This document shows positions 47,216 through 56,984 of a stretch of DNA of 61,751 nucleotides, in pieces. Below the pieces are notes generated by a model that was given only the letters and a program-made list of their open reading frames with translations, was not told the origin of the DNA and did no database searches. Origin of the DNA: an uncultured Actinomycetes bacterium (GTDB lineage Bacteria > Actinomycetota > Acidimicrobiia > Acidimicrobiales > RAAP-2); NCBI GenBank assembly GCA_903870905.1, contig CAIQEU010000032.1, forward strand, positions 1 through 61,751, read 5' to 3'. The position numbers were made by a program, and so were the translations under genes. The first letter of the stretch is position 1. Each line of letters begins with the position of its first letter.

Positions 47216-50200
47216 ATGCAACCCTTCTCTTCTCTTCGTCGCACCCTCACCGCGTGTGTTGTCGCAGTTGCCTCGGTGGTGGTCGCTGCAACTGGCGTGG
47301 TTGGCAATGCTGGAGCGTCCACCAACCTCCCCTGCGATGCCGTCGTGGCCTACTCGTCCCTCAACTCCGGTGGCCAATGCGAGCTCGACGTCACCGGGAT
47401 CTCCCAGGTCGACACGGTGACGTTCGCCTATCCCGTCCAGAGCGCAACGGTCGTCGTGACGGGTGGGAGCGGACAGGCGAGCGCCGGGCATACTGCTGGT
47501 TCGGCGGAGCAAATTGTGGCCACCGTCGATGCGTCGAGCGCACCGACGGTGGAGATCTCGACGGGTGGCAGCAACGGTGCGAACTGCCACGATGGATCGC
47601 TCGTCAGCGGCGGCCCGGCAGCATCGATTGCCGGTCCCGGCGGCCTCGCCATCGTGGCCGGTGGCGGTGGGGGGTCAGGGTGCTCGAGCGACACCGGGAT
47701 CGGCGGGAACGGCGGTTCTGCTGGCGACCTTGCTGCGGGCACGCTGCCGCTCGAGGCTGATGGACAGCCGGGCACGCCCAACACGGACCTCACCGGTACC
47801 GTCCTATCGCCAACCGGTGGTGGCGGAGGCGGTGCGGTTTCGGCAGGCGGCGCCGGTGGTGATTGGGCCAACTCCATCAGTGGTGGCAATGGCGCCAGCG
47901 GCTTCGGGTGGGGACCAACGGACGCCGGGAACGATGGCGGCACCGGCGGTGGATGCGATTCCATGGGCGGCGGTGGCGGCGCTGGGTACTTCGGTGGTGG
48001 CGGCGGCGGATGCTCGGGGTACGACGGCACGAGCGGCGGCGGTGGAGGATCGTCGTACCTGAGTGGCGCGACCTACGTCTCGAGCACGCTCGTGGCATCG
48101 ACCCCTGACAACCAAGCCTCAGTCATCTTCACCTTCGACCCATTGAGCGCAGACTTCCTCACCGTGTCGCCTATTGACTTTGGCACCACCGCAGTTGGCG
48201 TTCCATCGACGCAGGTGGCCACCCTGACCAACGTGGGATTCACGTCCCTGACCTACACCGGTGCGATACCGAGCGGAGCGGATACCTCGGTCACCTCAGG
48301 CGGAACCTGCGTCGTTGGCGCGACCCTCGCCGTCGGCGCGAGTTGCACGATTGCCGTGCAGTGGGATCCGACCGACGTGACGTCAGATCCCGGTTCAGTC
48401 ACCGTGTACTACAACGCCATTGACTACGCCTCACAAGTCTTCACCTTGTCGGGGAACGTCATCGCTGCCGGTCCGCTCACCACCAGTGGGGCGAACTTCG
48501 GCAACCTCGCCGTCGGCGCAACGGCATCGATCCGAGCCAAGGTCATCAACACGGGCTCTGACACGGCCACCCTGACCGCATTCGCCACGCAGGGAGACGG
48601 GACGATGACCGTCGTTGGCAGTGACTGTGCTGTGGGCACCGTGCTCGGTCCATCACAAGGTTGCGTGGTGTTCTTGGAGTGGGCACCAACCTCAACGGTG
48701 TCGAGTCCCGGAGGACTCTCGGTCTCCTACGACGGGACGCCGCTCGCCGGAGGGACCCAGCATGGCCAAGAGGTCCTCACTGTGGCAGGGACCGTCTTCG
48801 GTGCTGGACCGATCACTGGATCGGGAACGTCGTTCGGCTCGGTTCTCGTTGGGGTGGCGGCCGCAACGACCGCAACGCTCACGAACACGGGGAATGACCA
48901 GGCGTCGATTACCGGGCTCAGTCTCACCGGCGACGGAACGGGTTCGATTACCGGTGGCAGCTGCGCGGTCGAGGTCGAGTTGGCACCGGGAGATTCGTGC
49001 ACAGTTGAGCTTGAGTGGACGCCAACGAGTCTTCATGCTGCACCCGGAACGATCGTGGTCTCCTACGACGGAACCCCGAATGGTGGTGTGACCCAACACA
49101 GCACTGACGACGTTGCCCTTTCGGGAACTGTGGCGTACCCGTCGGCAACGATCAACGGCGCGACCTCGACCTTCCCCTTCACAGCCGCCGGTGTGACGAG
49201 TCGCATCTCGTCGACGTGGATCAACACCGGTACTGGTGATGGCACCATCACGTCGCTCAGTGTCGTTGGCCGATGGGCCAGCGTCGTCGGTGGGTCGTGT
49301 GCCGTCGGCGTCGTCGTCCACCCGACAGAGAGCTGCACGGTGGTGCTCTCGTGGACGCCGACAACCCAAGATCCGTCACCCGGTGACGTCGCAATGTCGT
49401 GGTCCGATGCATCGGGCGGCGGGTCATCATCGACCACGTACTCCGAGGAATCCACTGGCGCAGGACCGATTTTGTTCACCCACACCGCGCTCACGCCCGC
49501 TGCTGCGGGCTCCTCGAGCGTCTCGGATGTGGTGGTGGCGAACGGTGGATCGACCACGCTCGACCTCTTCAGTGCCACGGTGTTCTTCGGAGCTGTGACG
49601 ATCACCGGCGGAACCTGCGTGCCAGGGGTGACGGCGCTGGCCCCGGGAGCATCGTGCACCCTCGAGATGACCTACGCGCCAAGCGAGAGCGACCTCGGCA
49701 CCATCGCCGGGGTACTTGGCGTCCTCACTGAGGCGGGGATGGACATTGGTTTCCTCACCACCAGTGCCGTCCCGGAGAACCTGCAGCCCGGTCCGCTCAC
49801 CTTCTCTGGAGCGACCTTCGGGCCGACCCTCATTGGCTTTTCCTCATCAACGGTGCTGGTGGTGACCAATAGTGGCCCCGGCTCGCTCACGCTCTCATCG
49901 GTCCGTGGGCCGGGACATGGGGTCACCATCACCGGGGGCACCTGCGTGTCGGGTCGTCAACTCGCCTCCGGTGCATCGTGTGCACTCGATCTGTCGTGGA
50001 AACCAACAACCATCGGGGTCCTCCACGGCATCGTGCAGTTCTCCTACCCAGGAGCGGGAGGAAGTGGGTTCGACGGTTCGGGGTTGACCGGTACCGCCAT
50101 CGCTCCGTCAGTGAGCGGGCTGTCGACGTCCTTCGGACTCAACTCGTCTGTGCTCACCTCGTCGCAGACGCTGGCGATCGCCAAGCTCGCTCGCCAAATC

Positions 50201-50455
50201 GCGGCCAAGGGGTACACGGTGGTGTCGTTGGCCGGGTACGCCAACCCGGGTGAGCGGGGGAAGAACACCCTCATCCTCAGCACGCAGCGGGCGACGAACT
50301 TTGCTGCGGCGCTCCACACGGCGCTGGTCACCCTCGGCGACCACAACGTCGTGATCACCGCCGTTGGCAAGGGTGGCACCACGAAGTTTGGGAAGGTGAC
50401 CGCCGCCGGCGGGTCGCCGAAGAATCGGATCGTGACCTACACCTTGGGGAACTAG
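47216..50455 (+). CDS. Giant secreted protein: Gly-rich domain, six Ig-like modules, OmpA-like C-terminus
   Basis: A 1079-residue exported protein. The signal peptide covers ~1-36. Residues ~40-300 form a Gly-rich domain with long Gly runs and Cys, like the glycine-rich modules of other actinobacterial surface proteins. From about residue 304, six beta-sandwich modules of ~105 residues follow (ASH/choice-of-anchor style); several begin with a motif like DFGTTAVG and most carry a Cys pair (GGTC then GASCT). The last ~110 residues, from about 50120, resemble the OmpA-like end of the protein at 2-5899 (GYANPG, TTKFG, NRIVTY). A cell-surface adhesive or structural role is inference. No sortase signal or membrane anchor is visible. 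Confidence 0.85.
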   Translation: MQPFSSLRRTLTACVVAVASVVVAATGVVGNAGASTNLPCDAVVAYSSLNSGGQCELDVTGISQVDTVTFAYPVQSATVVVTGGSGQASAGHTAGSAEQIVATVDASSAPTVEISTGGSNGANCHDGSLVSGGPAASIAGPGGLAIVAGGGGGSGCSSDTGIGGNGGSAGDLAAGTLPLEADGQPGTPNTDLTGTVLSPTGGGGGGAVSAGGAGGDWANSISGGNGASGFGWGPTDAGNDGGTGGGCDSMGGGGGAGYFGGGGGGCSGYDGTSGGGGGSSYLSGATYVSSTLVASTPDNQASVIFTFDPLSADFLTVSPIDFGTTAVGVPSTQVATLTNVGFTSLTYTGAIPSGADTSVTSGGTCVVGATLAVGASCTIAVQWDPTDVTSDPGSVTVYYNAIDYASQVFTLSGNVIAAGPLTTSGANFGNLAVGATASIRAKVINTGSDTATLTAFATQGDGTMTVVGSDCAVGTVLGPSQGCVVFLEWAPTSTVSSPGGLSVSYDGTPLAGGTQHGQEVLTVAGTVFGAGPITGSGTSFGSVLVGVAAATTATLTNTGNDQASITGLSLTGDGTGSITGGSCAVEVELAPGDSCTVELEWTPTSLHAAPGTIVVSYDGTPNGGVTQHSTDDVALSGTVAYPSATINGATSTFPFTAAGVTSRISSTWINTGTGDGTITSLSVVGRWASVVGGSCAVGVVVHPTESCTVVLSWTPTTQDPSPGDVAMSWSDASGGGSSSTTYSEESTGAGPILFTHTALTPAAAGSSSVSDVVVANGGSTTLDLFSATVFFGAVTITGGTCVPGVTALAPGASCTLEMTYAPSESDLGTIAGVLGVLTEAGMDIGFLTTSAVPENLQPGPLTFSGATFGPTLIGFSSSTVLVVTNSGPGSLTLSSVRGPGHGVTITGGTCVSGRQLASGASCALDLSWKPTTIGVLHGIVQFSYPGAGGSGFDGSGLTGTAIAPSVSGLSTSFGLNSSVLTSSQTLAIAKLARQIAAKGYTVVSLAGYANPGERGKNTLILSTQRATNFAAALHTALVTLGDHNVVITAVGKGGTTKFGKVTAAGGSPKNRIVTYTLGN

Positions 50456-50519
50456 GCGCCAGCAGTCCTGCTCCGTCGCGCAGCCGATCCGTAGATTTCG
50501 TAGGGATGAGGAGGTAGCG

Positions 50520-50843
50520 ATGGAGCAGGAACTGACCCTCCAGCAGCGTCGGCACAACGAGGTGTCCATGCACTTCTGGGCGACACTGCGAGAGGACGGC
50601 AGCTTCACCTTGAACGGGCTCGACCTCGGTGTTGGTCCGTCCAACGGCGACTTCGAATACGAGTGGATCGTGACGGTGAAGGCTGAGGATCTCCCAGCAT
50701 TACGAGTGCTGCTCGATTGCCAGGATGGTGAAGATCTCTTCGATGTCCTGCGGCGAGTGTGGCTTCCCGTCGAAGGCGCTGGACTCGAGAAGCTGATCCG
50801 AGATAGCACGGTTCCTTCTGAGTTCTGGTGTTGGCGTTCGTGA
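50520..50843 (+). CDS. Small conserved hypothetical protein
   Basis: A 107-residue acidic soluble protein with a good ribosome-binding site (GAGGAGG, 6 bases before the ATG). Elements such as EYEWIVTVKAEDLPAL and the C-terminal VPSEFWCWRS recur, as far as I remember, in small actinobacterial proteins of unknown function. There are no membrane segments or known catalytic motifs. It lies between the giant secreted protein and a convergent FnIII-like protein. No function is proposed. Confidence 0.7.
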   Translation: MEQELTLQQRRHNEVSMHFWATLREDGSFTLNGLDLGVGPSNGDFEYEWIVTVKAEDLPALRVLLDCQDGEDLFDVLRRVWLPVEGAGLEKLIRDSTVPSEFWCWRS

Positions 50844-50898
50844 GAACGGCATCGCTCGGCCGGTCGTCGCGGACGACCGAGGAGTCGCTGCGGGCGAG

Positions 50899-51297
50899 TT
50901 AGCGAGTCGTCGACGCGTGGATGACGTTCGACGCTGCTCCCGCTCCAGCTGCCGAGATTGCCCGGACGCTGAGGGCGTAAGGGGTGTGCTGGGGCAGTCC
51001 CATCATGGAGATCGACGTTCCCGTGGTTCCCGTCGGTCGGTTGACCCACGTTGCACCACCGGTGAGCGAGTACTGATACGTCGTGATCGGACTGCTGCCT
51101 CGGTGCTTCGGCGGCGTGAAGAACATGATGAAGCCGCTGTGCTCAGGAACCACCTTGGTGAGCGTTGGCGCTGATGGAGCGAAAGCGCCTGCGGCGATCG
51201 TGGTCGACGTCGTCGTTGTCGAATCCGTCGCGGCGCCGACTGGTGCGCCAACAACAGCGATGATCGCTGCGCTCACGAGAATGCTCCTGGCGGACAT
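50899..51297 (-). CDS. Secreted fibronectin type III-domain protein
   Basis: A 132-residue exported protein: signal peptide (SARSILVSAAIIAVVGAPVGA), a short Thr-rich linker (TTTTSTTI), then one FnIII domain of ~90 residues with PSAPTLTKVVP, ITTYQYSLTGG and YALSVRAISAAGAG. FnIII domains mediate binding in extracellular proteins. ATG 51297 follows GAAGGGAG. The target is not known. It is downstream of metH on the opposite side of a 93-base gap. Confidence 0.82.
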   Translation of the reverse strand: MSARSILVSAAIIAVVGAPVGAATDSTTTTSTTIAAGAFAPSAPTLTKVVPEHSGFIMFFTPPKHRGSSPITTYQYSLTGGATWVNRPTGTTGTSISMMGLPQHTPYALSVRAISAAGAGAASNVIHASTTR

Positions 51298-51390
51298 GAC
51301 CGTGCTCCCTTCAGACCCCTGCACGGTAGTGGGCACACTTCAGCAGCGATGCAGAGTGGAGGGTGCCGCCCGATGCCGGGTACTCAGGGC

Positions 51391-54300
51391 TTAGGCGACG
51401 AAGTACTTCGCCTGAGGGTGGTGGCAGATGATGGCGTCGGTCGTTTGTTCGGGGTGCAGCTGGAACCCCTCGGAGACCTCAACGCCGATGCGACCCGCCT
51501 CTAAGAGTTCGACCACGGTGGCGTTGTCGTTCAGGTTCGGGCACGCCGGGTAGCCCCACGAGTAGCGGCCACCTCGGTACTGCTGCCGGAAGAGCCCGGT
51601 CAGGGTTGGCCCATCTTCGTCAGCGAAGCCGAGCTCTTGGCGAATGCGGTGGTGCCAGTACTCAGCGAGGGCTTCCGCCATCTCGACGCCGAGGCCGTGC
51701 AGGAACAGGTACTCCTGGTAGCGGTTCTCGGCGAAGAGCTCCGCAGCACGCTCGGAGACCCGAGAGCCCATGGTAACCACCATGAATGAGGCGTAGTCCT
51801 TCTCCAAAGAACCGACAGGTCGGAAGAAGTCCGAGATGCACAGGTAGGGGTCGACGCTCTGGCGCGGGAAGTGGAACCGAGTCCGCTCCGTGGTCCGGTC
51901 ATCATCGGTCCAGATGATGAGGTCTTGGCCATCGGCGTTGGCGGGGAAGTGGCCGTAGGCGACTTGGGGGATGAGGAGGTCATCTTCCTTCGCAATGGCG
52001 AGCTGCTCGCGAAGCGTGGCCCGCACCCTGGTCTTGAACGCCGGGTCATCTTCACCGTCTTCGGGTCGGAATCCCCACTGGTTGCGGAAGAGGGCAGTCT
52101 CGTTGAGGTAGGTGGCGATCTCGTCGATGCCGATGCCCTTGGCCACTCGACTGCCGAGGAACGGCGGCGTGAAGAGGGGGTTGTCGAGGGCGACCGACGG
52201 CGCCCGTTCGGGGAGACCCTCGGGTGCCTCGGCTTCGCCTCGGAACCGTCGGTTCACGTTCTTGGTCGACAATTCGCGACCGAAGAGCGGGTCGTCTTCT
52301 CCCGTGCGCTTGAGCTCTTGGAGGCGGTCCATCGTGCGCAATCCCTCGAAGGCGTCACGGCCGTAGAAGACCCGACCCTGGTAGGTCTCACGAAGGTCTC
52401 GCTCGACGTAGGTACGGGTGAGGGCTGCACCGCCGAGGAGGACCGGGATCTGGCTGAGGCCCCGAGCGTTGAGCTCTTCTAAGTTCTCGCGCATGATGAG
52501 CGTCGACTTCACGAGGAGACCCGACATGCCGAGGGCATCGGCGTCGTGCTCCTCGACCGCTTGGATCATCTCGGCGATGCCGATCTTGATGCCGAGGTTG
52601 ATGACCTCGTAGCCGTTGTTGGTGAAGATGATGTCCACCAAGTTCTTGCCGATGTCGTGGACGTCACCCTTCACCGTGGCCAAGACAATGGTGCCCTTGC
52701 CGCCTTGGTCAGCCTTCTCCATCTTCGGTTCCAAGTAGGCAACCGCCTGCTTCATGGTCTCGGCTGAGGAGAGCACGAAGGGGAGCTGCATCTCGCCGCT
52801 GGCGAAGAGATCGCCGACGACCTTCATCCCCTCGAGGAGGAGGTCGTTGACGATGGAGAGCGGGGCGTAGCCGGCGGTGATGGCGGCTTCCAAGTCGTCG
52901 TCGAGTCCGACCCGATTCCCGTCGATGATGCGACGCTTCAAGCGCTCTTCGATGGGGAGGTTGGCGTCCATGGCGTTGTCGGCCTTGGCCGTGGTCTTGC
53001 CCTCGAAGAGCTGGAGGAGCTTCTGCAGCGGGTCGTAGTCCGCGGTGCGACGGTCGTAGATGAGGTCGAGGCAGGTTTCCCGGGCCTCGGGGTCAATCTT
53101 GGCCAGCGGCATGATCTTGCTGGCGTGGACGATGGCCGCGTCGAGTCCGGCTTCCACACATTCGTGGAGGAACACCGAGTTGAGCACTTGGCGGGCTGCG
53201 GGGTTGAGGCCGAAGCTCACGTTGGAGAGGCCGAGTACCGTCGTCGCTCCAGGGAGCTCGGCCTTGATGCGGCGGATGCCCTCGATGGTCTCGATGCCAT
53301 CTCGGCGAGATTCCTCCATGCCGGTCGACAACGGAAGAGCGAGTGCGTCCACCATGATGTCCGATGCAGGGAGGCCGTAAGTCTGCGTGGCGAGGTCGTA
53401 GATGGCCTTGGCCGATCGGAGCTTCCACTCCGCGGTTCGCGCCTGGCCCTCTTCGTCGATGCAGGTGGCGACGACGGCAGCCCCGAACTCCCGAGCCAAC
53501 GTCAAGAACGTGTCGAGACGAGTGCCCGGAGCGGCGCCCTCTTCTAAGTTGACCGAGTTGAGGATGGCCTTGCCGCCGAGCCAGGCCAGCGCCGTGGCGG
53601 CAACCGGACCTTCGGTGGTGTCCACCATGATCGGCACCGAGGACTGGGTGGCCAGGCGAGAAATGACTTCGCCCATGTCGGCAACCCCGTCGGCACCGGT
53701 GTAGTCCACGCACACGTCGATGACGTGGCTGCCCTCGCGAACCTGTTCCTTGGCCATGGCCACAGTCGTGTCCCAGTCGCCGTCGAGCATCGCTTCACGG
53801 AACTTCTTCGAACCGTTGGCATTCGTGCGCTCGCCGACCACGAGGAACGAGGAGTCCTGTGCGTAGGGGACGGCGGTGTAGATCGATGCCAAACCTGGTT
53901 CCGGCACCGGGCTTCGTCGAGCTGGGGTTGCGCCACCGAGGCGCTCAATGACCGCAGCCAAGTGCGCCGGCGTGGTGCCGCAGCAGCCGCCAACGGCGTT
54001 GATCCCAAGCTCGGTCACGAATCGATAGTGGTAGTCAGCGAGCTGCTCAGGGGTGAGGTCGTAGTGCATGGCCCCGTTCACGACGGAGGGGAGTCCGGCG
54101 TTGGGCAGGCAGGAGATCGGGATCTGCGCGTGCTCGGCGAGGTAGCGCAGCGGCTCACCCATCTCTTGGGGGCCGGTCGCGCAGTTGAGGCCGATGACGT
54201 CGATCTGCATGGCCTCGAGGGCGGTCAACGCCGCTCCGATTTCGGTGCCCGGCAGCATACGACCGGTGAGTTCAATGGTGACCTGGACTTGGAGGGGAAT

Positions 54301-54894
54301 CCGGCGACCAACCTCGGCCATGGCGAGGCGACAGGCGTTGATGGCCGCCTTCGCCCCGAGGAGGTCGAACATCGTCTCGATGATGAACAGGTCTGCCCCG
54401 CCTTCCAAGATGGCCCGGGCTTGGTCGACGTAGCTGGCTCGGAGATCGGCGTAGGGGATTTGGCCGAGGGTTGGGAACTTCGTTCCTGGTCCAATCGACC
54501 CGGCCACGAATCGAGGCTTCCCCGGCGTCGAGTACGCGTCAGCCGCTCGGCGGGCAATGTCGGTAGCGGTGCGGCTGAGCTCGGTCGCTCGGTGTTCGAG
54601 GCCGTACTCAGCGAGCACGATGGAGAAGGATCCGAAGGTGTCGGTCTCGACGACGTCGCAGCCGACCTCCAAGAACGAGCGGTGGAGGCGGTCGATGGCG
54701 TCGGGCTTGGTGGCGACGAGGACCTCGTTGCACCCAGCCAAGTGCTCGCCACCGAAGTCCTCGGGGCTCAAGTCCATGAGCTGGAGGTTCGTGCCGGTTG
54801 CACCGTCGAAGACGAGGACGCGTTCGCTGAGTGCGGTCAGATAGGCAGAGTCGTCGAGCGAGAGTCGACCGGCGAGGAAGGGGGAGGAAGCCAT
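51391..54894 (-). CDS. metH: Cobalamin-dependent methionine synthase
   Basis: A 1167-residue MetH that methylates homocysteine from methyltetrahydrofolate through methylcobalamin. Order: homocysteine domain (~20-320; FDGATGTNLQ, Zn-binding Cys in GLNCATG and GGCCGTTP); pterin domain (~345-620; NANGSKKF, NSVNLEEG); cobalamin cap and binding domains (~640-880; lower-ligand DVHDIG); and AdoMet reactivation domain (~915-1165; RGGRYSWGYP). It is complete and normal in length. It diverges from a cobalamin adenosyltransferase gene; 45 bases separate the two starts, too short for a cobalamin riboswitch. Confidence 0.95.
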   Translation of the reverse strand: MASSPFLAGRLSLDDSAYLTALSERVLVFDGATGTNLQLMDLSPEDFGGEHLAGCNEVLVATKPDAIDRLHRSFLEVGCDVVETDTFGSFSIVLAEYGLEHRATELSRTATDIARRAADAYSTPGKPRFVAGSIGPGTKFPTLGQIPYADLRASYVDQARAILEGGADLFIIETMFDLLGAKAAINACRLAMAEVGRRIPLQVQVTIELTGRMLPGTEIGAALTALEAMQIDVIGLNCATGPQEMGEPLRYLAEHAQIPISCLPNAGLPSVVNGAMHYDLTPEQLADYHYRFVTELGINAVGGCCGTTPAHLAAVIERLGGATPARRSPVPEPGLASIYTAVPYAQDSSFLVVGERTNANGSKKFREAMLDGDWDTTVAMAKEQVREGSHVIDVCVDYTGADGVADMGEVISRLATQSSVPIMVDTTEGPVAATALAWLGGKAILNSVNLEEGAAPGTRLDTFLTLAREFGAAVVATCIDEEGQARTAEWKLRSAKAIYDLATQTYGLPASDIMVDALALPLSTGMEESRRDGIETIEGIRRIKAELPGATTVLGLSNVSFGLNPAARQVLNSVFLHECVEAGLDAAIVHASKIMPLAKIDPEARETCLDLIYDRRTADYDPLQKLLQLFEGKTTAKADNAMDANLPIEERLKRRIIDGNRVGLDDDLEAAITAGYAPLSIVNDLLLEGMKVVGDLFASGEMQLPFVLSSAETMKQAVAYLEPKMEKADQGGKGTIVLATVKGDVHDIGKNLVDIIFTNNGYEVINLGIKIGIAEMIQAVEEHDADALGMSGLLVKSTLIMRENLEELNARGLSQIPVLLGGAALTRTYVERDLRETYQGRVFYGRDAFEGLRTMDRLQELKRTGEDDPLFGRELSTKNVNRRFRGEAEAPEGLPERAPSVALDNPLFTPPFLGSRVAKGIGIDEIATYLNETALFRNQWGFRPEDGEDDPAFKTRVRATLREQLAIAKEDDLLIPQVAYGHFPANADGQDLIIWTDDDRTTERTRFHFPRQSVDPYLCISDFFRPVGSLEKDYASFMVVTMGSRVSERAAELFAENRYQEYLFLHGLGVEMAEALAEYWHHRIRQELGFADEDGPTLTGLFRQQYRGGRYSWGYPACPNLNDNATVVELLEAGRIGVEVSEGFQLHPEQTTDAIICHHPQAKYFVA

Positions 54895-54927
54895 GGGACT
54901 CCTAGGCTACAAGCGTCGCTCGACCGC

Positions 54928-54933
54928 TAGCAT
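54928..54933 (+). promoter_or_regulatory. -10 element of a leaderless promoter for the adenosyltransferase
   Basis: TAGCAT lies exactly 6 bases before the ATG at 54940, with no ribosome-binding site. It lies in the 45-base region shared with metH. Confidence 0.4.
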
Positions 54934-54939
54934 TCGACG

Positions 54940-55494
54940 ATGACGATCTACACCCGAAAAGGCGACGACGGAACGACTGGACTCTTCTACGGCGGCCGGG
55001 TGGCGAAGAACGATCCCGCCATTGAGCTCCTCGGAGCGGTCGATGAAGCGCAGGCCTTCCTCGGCCTCGCTCGGGCGGCCACCGGTGAAGGTTCCGAGCT
55101 CGACGCACTGCTCATCTCGCTGGAGCGGGACCTCTGGGTGCTCATGGCTGAAGTGGCGACCGACGATGCGAATCGGGACAAGTTGACCGACGGAGCTACC
55201 AAGGTCAGCCCGGCAATGGTGGACCGCCTCGAAGGGTTGATCGACACCTACACGGCGAAGTTCGAGCCGCTGAAGGAGTTCGTCGTTCCCGGGGGCAACT
55301 CCCTCTCGGCAGCGCTCGATGTGGCGCGGACCGTGGTTCGGCGAGCAGAGCGGGCCACGGTGGCACTGCCCGAGACCGACAGCCTCGTCGCCCCCTACCT
55401 CAACCGGCTCTCGGACCTCGTGTGGACCTTGGCTCGGTGGCAAGATGGAGACCACCAACTGCGGACACGATCGGTCGGACCCGCAGCGAACTAG
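54940..55494 (+). CDS. ATP:cob(I)alamin adenosyltransferase (PduO type)
   Basis: A 184-residue PduO-family enzyme that makes adenosylcobalamin from ATP and cobalamin. The N-terminal TRKGDDGTTGLFYGG binds ATP; RRAERATVAL and NRLSDLVWTLAR hold the conserved Arg, Glu, Asn and Asp of the active site. Adenosylcobalamin is the cofactor of methylmalonyl-CoA and ethylmalonyl-CoA mutases, which fits the ethylmalonyl-CoA genes seen elsewhere in the window, whereas the neighbouring metH uses methylcobalamin. Confidence 0.93.
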   Translation: MTIYTRKGDDGTTGLFYGGRVAKNDPAIELLGAVDEAQAFLGLARAATGEGSELDALLISLERDLWVLMAEVATDDANRDKLTDGATKVSPAMVDRLEGLIDTYTAKFEPLKEFVVPGGNSLSAALDVARTVVRRAERATVALPETDSLVAPYLNRLSDLVWTLARWQDGDHQLRTRSVGPAAN

Positions 55495-55520
55495 CTGGTT
55501 GCCCAGCGCAAAGGAGCACC

Positions 55521-56984
55521 ATGACCACGATTCCCGTTGCACCGTCCAAGGTCGCCGATCTCGGTGAGGTCGACCTCCTCGTGCTCCCGGTTCGAGACGA
55601 TGACGGAGCCGTGCTCGCCGTTGCCGTTCCAGAGAACGTCGCTGGTTTCTCAGTGCCACAGGTCTTCGACGAGGACTTCGCTCGCAGCACCGGAACCGGA
55701 GCTGGTGAGTCGACCGCGATCCGTGGATTCGGTGGGCCCACCCTGCTGCTCGTCGGCATTGGGAGCGGAGACCTCGAAGGATGGCGCAGGTTCGGTGCTG
55801 CGGCGTCGAGAGCTGGCCGACCGGGTCAGCACGTGGCACTCGTGGTGCCGCCGAAGGATGCTGCTGCCCAAGAAGCTGCCGCCCTCGGTGCCCTGCTCGC
55901 CACCTACCGCTTCGACCGCCACCGCTCCACGCAGCGTGAGGGGGTCGGCTCGATTGCGGTCGCCTCGTCGTCCATCGTGGGCCTCGACAAGGCAGTAGCG
56001 AGTGCTGCGACCACGGCCGATGCCGTCGCCTTCGCCAAGGACCTGATCAACGAACCGGCTGGTCACCTCTCGCCCAGCGAGATGGCCAAGCGCGCCGCCA
56101 CTCGTCTGAAGGCCGCCAAGCACACGACGGTTGAGGTCTGGGAGAAGGCTCGGATCGAGAAGGAGAAGCTCGGTGGGCTCCTCGGCGTGGCCCAAGGCTC
56201 CCTTGAGCCTCCTCGTCTGGTGATCGGTCGCTACGTGCCGGAGAAGGCCACGGCCAAGACCCCGCACATCGTCCTCGTGGGGAAGGGCGTGACCTTCGAC
56301 TCTGGTGGTCTGTCGCTCAAGACTGGCGCCGGCATGATGACCATGAAGACCGACATGTCCGGTGCTGCGATTGTCGTGGCCGCCCTCGGCGCCTGCGATG
56401 ACCTCGGCGTCAAGGTCAAGGTAACCGCCATTGCTCCGATGACCGAGAACATGCCGTCGGGCTCTGCGGTGCGCCCTGGCGATGTGCTGACCGCCCGCAA
56501 CGGCAAGACCATGGAGATCTTGAACACCGATGCCGAAGGTCGCCTCATCTTGGCTGACGCGCTCTGCATCGGTGCGGAGATGGAGCCCACGGTCATGATC
56601 GACGTGGCGACGTTGACCGGTGCACAGGTTGTGGCGCTGGGTTCTGACATCGCTGCGAGCTACGCCACCGATCAGGCCCTGTCGAACGCCCTCTTCGATG
56701 CCGGTGAGGCCGAAGGTGAGCACAACTGGCCCATGCCGTTGCCTGCCTACTACCGCAGCCACATCGACTCCGAAGTGGCCGACATGAAGAACATCGGCAA
56801 GACCGGCGAAGCGGGGTCGGTCTCTGCGGCGCTCTTCCTGCAGGAGTTCGTCGGTGAGACCACCTGGGCCCACTTGGACATCGCCGGTCCGGGACGCTCT
56901 GAGGTGGAGTCTGGCTACAAGACCCGGGGGGCGACGGCCTTCAGCCTGCGCACCCTCCTCACCTACCTCCGCACGCTCCGCTAA
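55521..56984 (+). CDS. pepA: Leucyl aminopeptidase (M17)
   Basis: A 487-residue cytosolic aminopeptidase removing N-terminal residues, with a two-metal active site. The C-terminal catalytic domain has GKGVTFDSGGLSLK, the metal site MKTDMSGAA and the family signature NTDAEGRL. The N-terminal domain (~1-165) is variable. ATG 55521 follows AAGGAG by 5 bases. It starts 26 bases after the adenosyltransferase on the same strand. Its end overlaps the convergent nitroreductase by 4 bases. Confidence 0.94.
   Translation: MTTIPVAPSKVADLGEVDLLVLPVRDDDGAVLAVAVPENVAGFSVPQVFDEDFARSTGTGAGESTAIRGFGGPTLLLVGIGSGDLEGWRRFGAAASRAGRPGQHVALVVPPKDAAAQEAAALGALLATYRFDRHRSTQREGVGSIAVASSSIVGLDKAVASAATTADAVAFAKDLINEPAGHLSPSEMAKRAATRLKAAKHTTVEVWEKARIEKEKLGGLLGVAQGSLEPPRLVIGRYVPEKATAKTPHIVLVGKGVTFDSGGLSLKTGAGMMTMKTDMSGAAIVVAALGACDDLGVKVKVTAIAPMTENMPSGSAVRPGDVLTARNGKTMEILNTDAEGRLILADALCIGAEMEPTVMIDVATLTGAQVVALGSDIAASYATDQALSNALFDAGEAEGEHNWPMPLPAYYRSHIDSEVADMKNIGKTGEAGSVSAALFLQEFVGETTWAHLDIAGPGRSEVESGYKTRGATAFSLRTLLTYLRTLR

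Noticed and set aside
54895-54939. A cobalamin riboswitch for metH
   Set aside because: Only 45 bases are available between the divergent genes.
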